Positions 42,857 to 52,670 of a stretch of DNA of 64,000 bases are shown piece by piece. The first letter of the stretch is position 1, and every line of letters starts with the position of its first letter. A model generated the notes under the pieces. That model was given only the letters and a program-made list of their open reading frames with translations. It was not told the DNA's origin and made no database searches. A program made the position numbers and the translations under genes. The stretch comes from Aquicella siphonis (GTDB taxonomy: Bacteria > Pseudomonadota > Gammaproteobacteria > DSM-16500): positions 1,054,001-1,118,000 of the forward strand of contig NZ_LR699119.1 in assembly GCF_902459485.1 (NCBI RefSeq). Direction: 5' to 3'.

Positions 42857-43888
42857 ATGGAATATCGTCAATTGGGTCATTCAGGATTAAGGATTCCAGT
42901 GTTGAGTTTCGGGACAGCAACTTTCGGCGGCACAACTGAATTTTTCAAAACATGGGGCGAGACCGATGTAAAAGAAGCTGCCCGATTGGTCGATATCTGT
43001 CTGGAAGCGGGCGTTAACCTGTTTGACACAGCCAATGTCTATTCACAAGGCGCTTCTGAAGAGATTTTGGGAAAAGCACTGGCGGGAAAACGCAGCAAGG
43101 CTCTCATCTCGACCAAGGCTACCTTCCCCATGGGAGCGGGAGCCAATGATGCAGGTTCTTCGCGTTATCACATCATTGAAGCATGTGAAGCCAGTTTGAA
43201 GCGCTTGGGCAGCGAGCATATTGATATTTATTTCATGCATGGGTTTGATGCCCTGACGCCCGTGGAAGAAACACTGGCCGCGCTGGATCATCTGGTGCAA
43301 AGCGGTAAGGTGCGCTATATCGGCTGTTCAAATTTTTCAGGCTGGCATGTGATGAAATCGCTGGCTGTGTCGGAAAAATATGGGCTGGCGCGTTATGTGG
43401 TTTACCAGGGATATTATTCGCTGATCGGGCGCGAGTACGAGTGGGAATTAATGCCGCTGGGACTTGACCAAGGTGTAGGGCTGATGGTCTGGAGTCCGCT
43501 GGGGTGGGGCCGATTGACGGGCAAGATACGCCGCGGCCAGGCATTGCCAGAAGGGCGTATTAAATCTGGCGGCGCGGCGGGTGGACCGGAGGTGGCGGAT
43601 GACTATCTGTATAAGGTCGTGGATGTACTGGATGAAATCGCAAACGAAACCGGAAAAAGCATTCCCCAGGTGGCGCTCAACTGGCTTTTGCAGCGGCCTA
43701 CAGTTTGCAACCTGGTTATAGGCGCGCGAAATGAAGCGCAATTGCGTCAAAATCTGGAAGCAGTGGGCTGGAATCTGACGAGTGATCAAATTGCGAGACT
43801 CGACAAGGTCAGTGATCAGCATCCGATTTATCCATACTGGCATCAGGCCCAGTTTGAGATGCTGCAGCCCAGGCGCCACCGATCCTGA
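42857..43888 (+). CDS. aldo/keto reductase
   Basis: A 343-residue NADPH-dependent oxidoreductase with the AKR tetrad: Asp and Tyr in NLFDTANVYSQGASE, Lys in ALISTKATF, and His in IDIYFMHGFD. LRQNLEAVGWNLTSDQIARLD is the usual C-terminal region, and GCSNFSGWHVMKSL is the conserved strand and helix. The VYQGYYSLIGREYEWELMPL block resembles the YajO/Tas-like AKR11-12 group. The ribosome site GAGGTC precedes the ATG. Substrate unknown. Confidence 0.92.
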   Translation: MEYRQLGHSGLRIPVLSFGTATFGGTTEFFKTWGETDVKEAARLVDICLEAGVNLFDTANVYSQGASEEILGKALAGKRSKALISTKATFPMGAGANDAGSSRYHIIEACEASLKRLGSEHIDIYFMHGFDALTPVEETLAALDHLVQSGKVRYIGCSNFSGWHVMKSLAVSEKYGLARYVVYQGYYSLIGREYEWELMPLGLDQGVGLMVWSPLGWGRLTGKIRRGQALPEGRIKSGGAAGGPEVADDYLYKVVDVLDEIANETGKSIPQVALNWLLQRPTVCNLVIGARNEAQLRQNLEAVGWNLTSDQIARLDKVSDQHPIYPYWHQAQFEMLQPRRHRS

Positions 43889-44064
43889 AGCGGCTCAATG
43901 AACACTCTCCCTGTTTGCTAGTGTTTCATGCAAGCGCGACGGCGAGAATTTAAGTTTCAGTCCTCATGCAATCATTGTAGACTATTGCTTGCAGCATCAT
44001 CAGCAAGCTTGCCGCGCGAATGGATTACGTAGTGACCAGGATCAGTTATTTATAAGGAGATTTT

Positions 44065-44400
44065 ATGAATTTTGTTGATTCGATTCAAACATGTCTCGTC
44101 AAAAAGTATATGGATTTTAGCGGAAGAGCGTCACGGTCCGAATTTTGGTGGTTTTATCTGTTTTGCATCATTCTCTTGGTTTTGTCATGTTTCATCGGCA
44201 AAATTGTATATTACATTTTAGCGCTGGCGCTGTTTCTCCCTTCTCTGGGCGTTTCTGTGCGCCGCCTGCATGATACAAACATGTCAGGCTGGTGGATACT
44301 GCTCAGCTTGATCCCGGTAGTGGGCGCGTTGGTTTTACTTTATTTTTACGTTATTGAAGGCACTAAAGGCCCGAATAACTACGGAAATCCTGTTGTTTAA
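44065..44400 (+). CDS. DUF805 inner-membrane protein
   Basis: A 111-residue protein of the DUF805 (YhaH) family. The signature runs YMDFSGRASRSEFWWFYLF, then two helices, SVRRLHDTNMSGWWILL, another helix and GTKGPNNYGNP. Function of the family is not established. AAGGAG precedes the ATG, and a good terminator follows. Confidence 0.92.
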   Translation: MNFVDSIQTCLVKKYMDFSGRASRSEFWWFYLFCIILLVLSCFIGKIVYYILALALFLPSLGVSVRRLHDTNMSGWWILLSLIPVVGALVLLYFYVIEGTKGPNNYGNPVV

Positions 44401-44410
44401 ACCTGAAAAC

Positions 44411-44440
44411 AGCCCGGGGAATTCTTTCACCGGGCTTTTT
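44411..44440 (+). terminator. rho-independent terminator after the DUF805 gene
   Basis: AGCCCGG (44411-44417) pairs with CCGGGCT (44430-44436), followed by a TTTTT run to 44440. Confidence 0.85.
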
Positions 44441-44485
44441 GCATGTAAGCGACTAGCGGATTCGGCGTCTCATCGGATGGTCGCA

Positions 44486-45820
44486 TTATCTTCCGGTTTC
44501 TTCAGCCATTGCCAGTGCGGCGCTTTCATTCTGCCTGTTGATTATTTTAGGCTGCTGTTCTTCAGATTTTTTGCCCAGATAACAGGCAATCCAGGAAAGC
44601 ATAGCCATTAGCATGACATAATAAGCGGGTGCCAAAACCGAATTGAAAGTATGAATGGCAAAAGTGCAGATGACAGGGCTTAAGCCGCCAAACACAGCGA
44701 AAGCCAGATTATAGCTCATGGCAATGCCGGAATAGCGCACGGAAGTAGGGAATAACCCGCTTAATATCGCGGAATAAGATCCGGGTATGAAACCGAATAA
44801 TAGGGAAAACAGCATATAACTCATGATGACCCATGTCAGGTTATGCTGATTGAATAGCATGAACAATGGAAAGGTAAGCAGCACCAATAATGTTGTTCCC
44901 ATAAGGTAAAGGTTCCTGTAGCCCCATTTGTCGGCGAGCACACCGCCTAGCAAGATAGTCAGGTTCAAGACCAGGGTGCCGGCGGTATTGATACGCATCA
45001 AGCCGGCAAAGTCATAATTCATATATTGATGCAGATATTGGGGCCAGTACAAATAGAGAAATACTGTTACGGAACCTGTGCCTACCAACAGCATCCCCTG
45101 CAGGACCTGAGGATAGGAATGCCGCATGAGCGTGAGCAGCGGCACGCGTTGCAAGTCCATTTGGCGCAGTGAGGTAAATGCGGTTGTTTCGTGTAAATGA
45201 CGCCGCAAAAAGAGAGAGAACATGCCAAAAAAGCCGCCCAATAAAAAGGGAATGCGATAACCGTAGGCAAAGATCTCGGCTTCGGTCAGCAGCGAAGTCA
45301 ACAACGTGGTTACCAGTGAACCGAGGAGCAATCCCATGTTAATGCCGAAAAACAAGACCGATAAGGCAAATGCGCGCCGCCGGCCAGGCACATGTTCTGA
45401 TACAAAAGTAATGGCAGCGGGAATTTCCCCGCCCAAAGCTAATCCTTGCATCATACGGAGTAATAACAGCAAGAGCGGCGCTGCGATGCCGATTTCACGC
45501 GGCGTGGGCAGAAGCCCGATCGCAAAAGACGGGATGGCCATGAAAATCACGGTCATCAGGAATACGACTTTGCGTCCATAACGGTCGCCAAAATGAGAAA
45601 AAATGATGCCGCCCAATGGCCTTAACAAGTAACCGATAGAAAAAATGGCCAGGGTTTTCAGCGTAGCCATATAATTCGAACTCTCGGCAAAAAACAGTTT
45701 TTCAATGACGGGTGCAAGAAAGATGTAAATGATAAAATCATAAAACTCAAGTACACCGCCTAGAGAGGAGAGAATCAGCATTCGTCTTTGCCGGGGGGTA
45801 ATTGTCCGGGTATCTGGCAT
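44486..45820 (-). CDS. MFS transporter of the metabolite:H+ symporter (MHS) family
   Basis: A 444-residue 12-helix transporter. The N-terminus has GGVLEFYDFIIYIFLAP, and the loop 2-3 motif is RPLGGIIFSHFGDRYGRK, both typical of MHS proteins such as ProP, ShiA or KgtP. RMMQGLALGGEIPAAITFVSEH and the later motif are also conserved. Substrates in the family are dicarboxylates, osmolytes and shikimate; this one cannot be specified. AGGAG precedes the ATG. Similar MHS transporters are common in Legionella and Coxiella. Confidence 0.88.
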   Translation of the reverse strand: MPDTRTITPRQRRMLILSSLGGVLEFYDFIIYIFLAPVIEKLFFAESSNYMATLKTLAIFSIGYLLRPLGGIIFSHFGDRYGRKVVFLMTVIFMAIPSFAIGLLPTPREIGIAAPLLLLLLRMMQGLALGGEIPAAITFVSEHVPGRRRAFALSVLFFGINMGLLLGSLVTTLLTSLLTEAEIFAYGYRIPFLLGGFFGMFSLFLRRHLHETTAFTSLRQMDLQRVPLLTLMRHSYPQVLQGMLLVGTGSVTVFLYLYWPQYLHQYMNYDFAGLMRINTAGTLVLNLTILLGGVLADKWGYRNLYLMGTTLLVLLTFPLFMLFNQHNLTWVIMSYMLFSLLFGFIPGSYSAILSGLFPTSVRYSGIAMSYNLAFAVFGGLSPVICTFAIHTFNSVLAPAYYVMLMAMLSWIACYLGKKSEEQQPKIINRQNESAALAMAEETGR

Positions 45821-46016
45821 GGCTTGCTCCTGTGTCTCTAGAATCGATCGTGACCGGGTGTTTTTTTCAATGACCGCATGGCAGCGTAATATAACTGAAG
45901 TCCGGGGTGTTGAATAGTGCGCCGCTGGCGTAGTAACCGTACCAGCAAAGATCTGTTATTGGCCAGGCAAGCCTGTCATAATGCGGCAAAACATCAGTTA
46001 ATGAGGATAGGGGAAG

Positions 46017-46739
46017 ATGTCTGAGCAAAATGCTTTCCATCAGATATTAGGTGACAGCGTGGCAGACTGGCGGATTCGCCGTACTCCTGAGTTTACTGAA
46101 ATCAGGGGGAGATATTGCAGTTTACAGCGACTGGATGCGGACAAGCATGCCGCAGCCTTGTATGATAACTTGCAGGCCGATAATCCGGGGGACTCGTGGA
46201 CATATCTCCCTTATGGTCCGTTTGAAAACTCAGATGCTTTCAGAGCGTGGATACAGGAAACCTCCCGCGATGGCCAGGTCAGGTTGTACGCTATCGTTGA
46301 TAATCAATTATGTCAGCCTGTAGGTGTCAGCGGTTATTTGCGGATTTCACCGGAACATGGGTCTATAGAAGTGGGACATCTGCATTTTTCCAGATACTTA
46401 AAAAAGACACCAGCGGCAACGGAAGCCATGTATTTGATGATGCGATATGTGTTTGATGAGCTGGGCTACAGGCGCTATGAATGGAAGTGTAATGCGCTGA
46501 ACCAGCCGTCCATTAATGCCGCCAAGCGCCTGGGATTTCAGTTTGAAGGGATATTCAGGCAAAGCCATGTCTATAAAAACCGCAACCGTGATACCGCCTG
46601 GTTTTCCATTATTGACAGCGAGTGGCCTGCCTTGAAGGCTGGTTTCCAGAAATGGCTGCATCCTGATAATTTTGACGCCAATGGCATGCAGATCAGACGG
46701 CTTCACGAGCTATTGCTCCGTTATTGCGAATCCGCCTAG
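46017..46739 (+). CDS. GNAT-family acetyltransferase, RimJ/RimL-like
   Basis: A 240-residue acetyltransferase with the RimL-type layout: RGRYCSLQRLDADKHAAALY at the start, PVGVSGYLRISPEHGSIEVGHLHFS, the cofactor region ATEAMYLMMRYVFDELGYRRYEWKC, and NQPSINAAKRLGFQFEGIFRQSHVYKNRNRDTAWFSI. The target is probably an amine or protein N-terminus, but not certain. The lbtU-like gene and a Fur site follow; there is no other link with the siderophore genes. Confidence 0.88.
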   Translation: MSEQNAFHQILGDSVADWRIRRTPEFTEIRGRYCSLQRLDADKHAAALYDNLQADNPGDSWTYLPYGPFENSDAFRAWIQETSRDGQVRLYAIVDNQLCQPVGVSGYLRISPEHGSIEVGHLHFSRYLKKTPAATEAMYLMMRYVFDELGYRRYEWKCNALNQPSINAAKRLGFQFEGIFRQSHVYKNRNRDTAWFSIIDSEWPALKAGFQKWLHPDNFDANGMQIRRLHELLLRYCESA

Positions 46740-46798
46740 CGGCTGAAGCAGCCAGTCTTCCTGCCCGACGGCAAAAGGTTGTCATTATAAAAGTTGCT

Positions 46799-46829
46799 AA
46801 TGTTAATGATAATCATTATCATTAACATT
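46799..46829. promoter_or_regulatory. Fur box, 31-bp palindrome, upstream of lbtU
   Basis: The two 15-base arms (46799-46813 and 46815-46829) around C46814 are perfectly symmetric, and the core GATAATCATTATC matches the 19-bp Fur consensus. It lies 37 bases before the lbtU start. Confidence 0.9.
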
Positions 46830-46865
46830 CTTACATTACAATAATGATAACAATACCTTCCAGGC

Positions 46866-47960
46866 ATGATCAAATCTCGCACAGCCAGGCGTATCTTTAT
46901 CCTGATGATGATAGAAACGAGTCTGTTTTCTTCATTTATGGAAGCTGCAGCTATGCAGCCTCGAAAATTATTCGAATCGGATTATTTCAATTATGACGGA
47001 CACGTTTTTTTTAATGTCTCCCAATCTGGCGCGCAAGGAGAAAAATACCTGCTGAATGAACAATTGTCCAACATCAAACTCGCGACGGATTGGCGGCCGG
47101 CGTCCTGGGTGAAATGGCATGGGCTCCTGATTTACAATACCTCTCCTACTCCTATTACCCCCGCATTATATTTTGAGCAGGCATTTTTTGATTTTCAATC
47201 AGGCCGAATGCCAGACAAATACATATCCATTGGCAAGAAATGGCTGCCTTTTGGCAGTTACAAGAATGATTTGATTTATAAACCGCTGACGAAAGCATTA
47301 GGACAGACAAATGAATTAGCGCTTGAGCTGGGATATGATAATGTCAATTATGCGAGTCTCAGTTTTTACAAGCCTCATAGCACGATTCGTTCCGCTGCTC
47401 TTCCGGTTTATTACAATCTGAATGCAGGGCGGCGGAATCAGTTTCTTGATATAGGCGCCAGTTATCTTTATTCGATAACGGACAGCCAATTGTTTCAGTA
47501 TAACAAGGGCTGGGGCGGTTTTCTTGGACATACTGTTGAAAATCAAGTGCCTGGCGCTGCGGTGTATGCGAACCTGAAATATCAAGATTTTAATACGAAT
47601 CTCACCTATGTGACGGCCGTCAGGGCATTTCACGCGAATGAAATGAGTTATCAGGCCCGGGGAGCAAAACCGGCCGCGTTGAGCGTGCAAAGCGGTTATG
47701 AGTTTGATGTCAGACAGATTCCGGTTAAATTCATAGGATTTTATGATCATTCACTGCAGGCGTTGGCGTTGAAACTGCCAAGAAAACGGGCTGGGATAGG
47801 TTTGAACATTTATCCCAGCCGCTTTCTGGATGTGCAGTTTCAGGTATTCAAAGATTATAATTACGCAAACGGTGTTAATGCCGCAGGCCTGAATCAGTCT
47901 GTATCGGGGAATTCCAAAATTACCAATACCGTTGCCATGCAGCTGGTTTTGAATTTTTAA
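46866..47960 (+). CDS. lbtU: LbtU-like siderophore outer-membrane porin
   Basis: A 364-residue exported beta-barrel protein of the LbtU siderophore porin type, which imports legiobactin without a TonB plug. An N-terminal signal (to about residue 28, MEAAA) is followed by RKLFESDYFNYDGHVFFN, SGRMPDKYISIGKKWLPFGSY and alternating strands; the C-terminus ends VAMQLVLNF with the usual terminal Phe. A strong Fur box lies 37 bases upstream and the lbtABC-like genes are convergent. In Legionella the same gene set handles legiobactin. Confidence 0.85.
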   Translation: MIKSRTARRIFILMMIETSLFSSFMEAAAMQPRKLFESDYFNYDGHVFFNVSQSGAQGEKYLLNEQLSNIKLATDWRPASWVKWHGLLIYNTSPTPITPALYFEQAFFDFQSGRMPDKYISIGKKWLPFGSYKNDLIYKPLTKALGQTNELALELGYDNVNYASLSFYKPHSTIRSAALPVYYNLNAGRRNQFLDIGASYLYSITDSQLFQYNKGWGGFLGHTVENQVPGAAVYANLKYQDFNTNLTYVTAVRAFHANEMSYQARGAKPAALSVQSGYEFDVRQIPVKFIGFYDHSLQALALKLPRKRAGIGLNIYPSRFLDVQFQVFKDYNYANGVNAAGLNQSVSGNSKITNTVAMQLVLNF

Positions 47961-47978
47961 ACTAAAATATGACACCGT

Positions 47979-49196
47979 TCAATGAACATTGGAAACGGCC
48001 ATATTCTGGCTGCTGATGCGGTTGGGCACGATAAGCAGATACCATGACAACAAGGCAGCGGTACCGCAGGCGGCAATAAGCAGGCTGACAGGGATGGCGG
48101 ATGTGGTGGACAGGTGGCTCATGATGACACTGCTGAGCGCTGACAGGGAGAAATTGAGTGACAATGAGGCGGCGGAAGAAATCCCCACGAAATTGGGAAA
48201 TGGAATCGCCGTTCCGACGGCGGTAATCGTCATGATAAACCCGGTGCCAACATAAAATATGATCATGGGAATAATGATGACGGCAACATTTGCATAACCC
48301 ATGCCTATCAGCAAGGCCATGATAGATGTCGATACCGCGAGTATGACTACACCTGTTCCCATCATGTTAACCAGATTATATTTCTTGACCAGGCGCCCGC
48401 AAATCAGCGTGCCAATCAGATGCCCGACAGCAAGACAGGTGATCAGCATTCCAAAAGTATTTTTTGAAACGCCATATGACTTGATCAAGAGAAAGGAAGA
48501 AGCTGTATTAAACGCGGATTCGCCGGCTATCATGAATATCGAGCATAATACATAACCGAGAAATACTGGATGGCTCGCAATCATTTTGTAATAGGAAACA
48601 ATCTTCATCATGCTGAGCGAAACTGCTGCCTTGGGTGTGTGGGTTTCCCGGAGAAAAAACAGGCAGAAAATGAAGATCAGCGCGCTGTAAACTGCCATGA
48701 TCATGAATGCAGTCTGCCATGGATAATGCGTGGCAATCAGGCTGCCCAGCATGGGCAGAAACGCGATGATGACCGAGGCGGCCAGAAAAACGTGGCTGAA
48801 AACAATGGCCGCCTTGTTATGCTTGTAGGTGTCATTGACCATGGCGCGGCCGACCATGACGGTCGCGCTGACCCCCAGGCCCTGAATTAGTCGCGCGAAG
48901 AGCAGGACTTCGATTGAAGCAGTGAAATATGCGAACAGATTCCCGAATGAAAATAATGCCAATCCCAGCAACATGAATATCTTGCGGCCGTATTTTTCTG
49001 ACAAGGGCCCGAAAGCCAGCATGCCGGTTGCTTTGCCGAACAGAAAAATGCTGATGGTATATTTGGCCATGGTGGAGCTGGTGTGCATCTGCTCGGCCAG
49101 GGCGGGCAGGGATGGCAGAATGAATTTAACCGCCATGACGCCTAAAAACCACGTGGAAATTAATAATAATTCGAAAGTCATATTGTCGTTTTTCAT
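47979..49196 (-). CDS. lbtC: MFS transporter, LbtC-like (siderophore import)
   Basis: A 405-residue 12-helix MFS protein of Bcr/CflA-like sequence: LGVMAVKFILPSLPALAEQM, GPLSEKYGRKIFMLLGLALF and RLIQGLGVSATVMVGRAMV. In the Legionella legiobactin locus a similar MFS protein (LbtC) imports the siderophore across the inner membrane. The start overlaps the upstream MFS gene by four bases (ATGA), so both are in the lbtA-lbtB-lbtC order. Drug export is the alternative given its Bcr-like family. Confidence 0.75.
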   Translation of the reverse strand: MKNDNMTFELLLISTWFLGVMAVKFILPSLPALAEQMHTSSTMAKYTISIFLFGKATGMLAFGPLSEKYGRKIFMLLGLALFSFGNLFAYFTASIEVLLFARLIQGLGVSATVMVGRAMVNDTYKHNKAAIVFSHVFLAASVIIAFLPMLGSLIATHYPWQTAFMIMAVYSALIFIFCLFFLRETHTPKAAVSLSMMKIVSYYKMIASHPVFLGYVLCSIFMIAGESAFNTASSFLLIKSYGVSKNTFGMLITCLAVGHLIGTLICGRLVKKYNLVNMMGTGVVILAVSTSIMALLIGMGYANVAVIIIPMIIFYVGTGFIMTITAVGTAIPFPNFVGISSAASLSLNFSLSALSSVIMSHLSTTSAIPVSLLIAACGTAALLSWYLLIVPNRISSQNMAVSNVH

Positions 49197-50440
49197 GATG
49201 ATTGGTCCGCAATCAGTTTTTCTTCAGGTGCCGTTTTTAATGATTTGGCGCTAAGTAGAATGACGATGCCCGCCATAACATACAAGAGAGCGGTCATCAG
49301 AAAACTGGTGGTATAGCCAAAATGTGCTTCTATCAATGCCCCGGCTATAATGCCCAGCAGATTACCCAACTTCGTTGCGCTGTTGCCAAAACCCAGGAAC
49401 AAACCATGATCGCGGGTATGAGTATTGTCCACCAGCACTCTCAGCAAGACCGGAAGCAGGGCGCCCAGACAAATGCCCCATAACAGTCTTAACATGAAAA
49501 TAGCAATGGCAGAATCGGCGTAAGCTTGTACGGACTGGAGTGCGGCGCATAAAAATAATAGTCCCGCAATTGTGGTATGCACTGAATGACCTTTGCTGAC
49601 AAGCCGGTCAAAATACCGGCCCCAGGATGGCGCGGTAAGAAAGATCATCAAACCGGTTGCGGCGTACAAGACACCGACGGTGATATCGTTTCCGCCCAGT
49701 TTTTCCGTGACGAATAATGAAAATACCGGCGTAATCATCGCGCGCGCCAACTGGATAGCAATAATGACCAGTAAAATATTCAGAATATGCCGCTTGATGC
49801 AGGAAAGCATTGTGCCGAATTGATTTTCATTACGGGCATCGACGGTATTTGTATTTTGATAAGTGTTTTGCAACAGTGTTAAAAATGCGATGGTCACGAG
49901 CGCGCAGATAACGGAAGAGCTACTGAATATGGATTGATATCCTCCATAGGTGGCGATTACGCCGCCCAGCAGCGGGCCGAGCAGATTACCCACGGCGGTT
50001 GCTGATTGCAGTTTCCCCATGGTCGCGCCGCGTTCGTTTTCCGGGCTGATGGCAAGTGCCCAGGACTGGGCTGCGACGATAAAACCGGCCAGCACGCCTT
50101 GCAACAGACGGAATGTGAAAATCAGATATACATTCGAAAAACATAGAATGAGTGTCTGGGTAATGAATAAACCCAGGCAGGCGCGTATCACCATGGGTTT
50201 ATAACCGTATTTGTCTCCCAGTCGTCCCCATAGCGGAGAACTGAAGGTGGAAGAGAAGAACGGCGCGATATAGATCGCCGCGCTGTAGAAGCGAACCTCG
50301 CCGGGACTAAAATCTCCCAGTTGCGAGATATAAAGCGGCCAGTAAGGGAGGCTCATCGCCAGCATGGCAATTAACAGGGTCTGCCCGGTCCACAGGATGT
50401 TTAACTGGGTTTTCCAGCCTGTTTTGATAATCGCTTCCAT
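49193..50440 (-). CDS. lbtB: MFS transporter, LbtB-like (siderophore export)
   Basis: A 415-residue MFS transporter of the drug:H+ antiporter type with 12 helices: FSSPLWGRLGDKYGYKPMVIR (motif A), RLLQGVLAGFIVAAQSWALAIS and LLGPLLGGVIATYGGYQSIF (motif C). It starts three bases after the NIS synthetase stop and overlaps the next MFS gene. In Legionella the equivalent LbtB exports legiobactin. The position and family make that role likely here. Confidence 0.8.
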   Translation of the reverse strand: MEAIIKTGWKTQLNILWTGQTLLIAMLAMSLPYWPLYISQLGDFSPGEVRFYSAAIYIAPFFSSTFSSPLWGRLGDKYGYKPMVIRACLGLFITQTLILCFSNVYLIFTFRLLQGVLAGFIVAAQSWALAISPENERGATMGKLQSATAVGNLLGPLLGGVIATYGGYQSIFSSSSVICALVTIAFLTLLQNTYQNTNTVDARNENQFGTMLSCIKRHILNILLVIIAIQLARAMITPVFSLFVTEKLGGNDITVGVLYAATGLMIFLTAPSWGRYFDRLVSKGHSVHTTIAGLLFLCAALQSVQAYADSAIAIFMLRLLWGICLGALLPVLLRVLVDNTHTRDHGLFLGFGNSATKLGNLLGIIAGALIEAHFGYTTSFLMTALLYVMAGIVILLSAKSLKTAPEEKLIADQSS

Positions 50441-50443
50441 GTG

Positions 50444-52249
50444 TCATGAGTCTCTTAACGGATTTTTCAGGTGAATATAAATGTATTTGTTGTAAAGGTT
50501 GTTCAGGCGCATGCGCATGAGGCCCTTGATTTGCCAGTCATCCTCCATCACCGCCTGATATTCTTCCTGCCATCGCTGCGGATTCACTTTTTCTCTTATT
50601 TCATGAAAACGAGCATGCAGGATGGATTTGACCAATTTCCAAAATACGGATTCCGGAGCGCGGTATTCCTGAGCCAGCAACAGAATAATTTCACCAAGAT
50701 GATATTGAATAACTGTGTGAAGAAATTTGTTCGTGACTTCCTGCCGGTCTTGCGTGATGGTCGCGGATTGGGGATGCGCTTCGAGTATGTAGCCCTGCTC
50801 ATACAAGGTGGGAGCGTGAATACGCAGCCCGCCCAAATCCCGTGCAATCATACGGACGGGGTGATGATGGCGGAACACCGCGATGGTATTTTGCTGATGG
50901 CCTTCCAGTGCAATGCCATAGACCAGAAACAGATCCAGATAGGCCTGAATGACGATGCGACAATATTCCGAAAAATAGGCGATCGCATCGTTTAACGAAT
51001 TTCCAGCGCCCATGTGTATCATTTCAATAAATAGCGGCACACGATGCAGTGGAGATTCTTCAAACAGGGCGGCTACCACGATGGGCGTTTCATTTTTATC
51101 CAGCAGATTAACCGGGTTGTCGCGATAGATAATACCCAGGTGCTTCTCAATTTCTGGATTAGCAAAATGCACATGCATACTGTAGGATTCATAGGCCAGC
51201 TTTAACCGTCCGCCAAAATGTTTTTCCTGATCAAGTATTTGTCTGAGAATCTTGCCCAGTCTGGGCCCGTTATGCACGGATGCGGGGGAAATGGTGCGCA
51301 TGGCGCTGGTGCTGTGCACGGCAACTGGCAATTTGATGTGCGGCTGTCCCGAATCGTTTTTGATCATCAGTGTGCGGAATGACAGACTGGCTTTTGTGGT
51401 AACGTAAATATCCCTGAAATAGATCAACTTGCCGTTATCAATGAAGGTGTGAAACAACTTGGTGATGACGTTTTCATATTGCCATGGATGAATGAAAAGC
51501 GGATAAAAGGCGTCTGCGGCTAAACCGCTCGCCCGCATTTTTTCTGTCCAGGCTTTCCACGCATCCGGAAACTGAAGTGAGAACCATTCAGTAAAATCCT
51601 GCTCTGTCTCTTTTTCCAGATGGATAATGCTTTTGTCCACGGCCGCGAGCGGCAGAAGAATGTCCTGGTTAAATTCGGGGGAATATTTCTGGTATGCTTT
51701 GGTGCTGAATCCCAGTTTGGTTTTATGGCACGGATGATAAGGATGGCCTTTGGCAGCCCAGGATTCAAAAAACATCAGCTGTTCAGCGGGGGTTAGGCGT
51801 GAATTGACATATTCGAAGAGGCTGTTGGCATTGAATTGCGATAATTCCCTAGCGAGCTGATGGTTGAAATTCCGGCTGAAACCTTCGACCAGATTTTTAT
51901 TGATATTGCAGTTGTTAATTTCTGCTGCAAACTTGTCCCATTGCGACGGATCGATCATGTCGCTGAGTTCCAAGCGGATCAGGCTGAGCAGATGATCCAC
52001 TCTAGTAATGATTTGAAACTGGCTTTGCGATATCAGGAAAATTTCACCGTCAATTTTGAGTTTACCCAGTTGGAATTGCTGGACTTTACTGGCAATAATG
52101 GTTTTCTTGCTGCGAGGCAGAGAAATCAGCAGCAGGGAGTCCTTGCAGACATGCGACAATAACTGCTCGCGTACGCAGGCGTGCAGCAAGCGCTTGATCA
52201 ATTGATTTTCCGTGTTTGGTGAAGGCCATGGTGTTGCGTTTGCTGTCAT
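50444..52249 (-). CDS. lbtA: IucA/IucC-family NIS siderophore synthetase, LbtA-like
   Basis: A 601-residue NRPS-independent siderophore synthetase that condenses a carboxylate such as citrate with an amine or alcohol using ATP. The family motifs are GHPYHPCHKTKLGF, IHPWQYENVI, LPVAVHSTSAMRTISPASVHNGP, ALEGHQQNTIAVF and RDLGGLRI, and the FhuF-like C-terminal domain follows to the end. Legionella LbtA is the corresponding enzyme for legiobactin. A Fur box lies 48 bases upstream, giving iron repression of the whole lbtABC operon. Confidence 0.92.
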   Translation of the reverse strand: MTANATPWPSPNTENQLIKRLLHACVREQLLSHVCKDSLLLISLPRSKKTIIASKVQQFQLGKLKIDGEIFLISQSQFQIITRVDHLLSLIRLELSDMIDPSQWDKFAAEINNCNINKNLVEGFSRNFNHQLARELSQFNANSLFEYVNSRLTPAEQLMFFESWAAKGHPYHPCHKTKLGFSTKAYQKYSPEFNQDILLPLAAVDKSIIHLEKETEQDFTEWFSLQFPDAWKAWTEKMRASGLAADAFYPLFIHPWQYENVITKLFHTFIDNGKLIYFRDIYVTTKASLSFRTLMIKNDSGQPHIKLPVAVHSTSAMRTISPASVHNGPRLGKILRQILDQEKHFGGRLKLAYESYSMHVHFANPEIEKHLGIIYRDNPVNLLDKNETPIVVAALFEESPLHRVPLFIEMIHMGAGNSLNDAIAYFSEYCRIVIQAYLDLFLVYGIALEGHQQNTIAVFRHHHPVRMIARDLGGLRIHAPTLYEQGYILEAHPQSATITQDRQEVTNKFLHTVIQYHLGEIILLLAQEYRAPESVFWKLVKSILHARFHEIREKVNPQRWQEEYQAVMEDDWQIKGLMRMRLNNLYNKYIYIHLKNPLRDS

Positions 52250-52296
52250 ATGCGTACCCGCGATTTTATTGTTGTGGTGTAGGGATCATGGTTCGC

Positions 52297-52317
52297 AAAT
52301 GATAATCATTATCATTT
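52297..52317. promoter_or_regulatory. Fur box upstream of lbtA
   Basis: A perfect 10-1-10 palindrome with core GATAATCATTATC centred on 52307. It shares its inner 17 bases (ATGATAATCATTATCAT) with the lbtU site, indicating common iron control. Confidence 0.9.
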
Positions 52318-52446
52318 AAAACAGCAACCATAGAATTGATTCTTTTTCTGTTGCTCAAATAACGCGCAATCATTAATACGGCAATACCGCAGTATCAAGT
52401 TCGCACCGAAGCTAAATCACCAGCGGTTGCAATGATTTTGTTAATC

Positions 52447-52476
52447 TTGACCAATAGTTGACTCTTGCCCTATGCT
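52447..52476 (+). promoter_or_regulatory. promoter of the bactofilin gene
   Basis: TTGACC at 52447-52452, 18 bases, TATGCT at 52471-52476. A leader of about 190 bases follows. The rest of 52250-52670 shows only the Fur site and no gene. Confidence 0.45.
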
Positions 52477-52670
52477 AGTGAATGGCGGTAACCAAGTGTT
52501 CAGGTTAATGCGCGGATTCAACATTGCAAGATATTGTTTACTGCTCTATGGGTAATTTCTATGCAAACGTATTTATATCTCATTAAGTTAAGCTGGCAGC
52601 CATGAGATTGCGTCGATAAAACGTTTGAAAGCGGATCACACTTTGTACTGATCATGGAGGGTTGTATTTT

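Noticed and set aside
48570..48890. Plus-strand 106-codon frame within lbtC
   Set aside because: Antisense to conserved MFS helices; composition is typical of a shadow frame.
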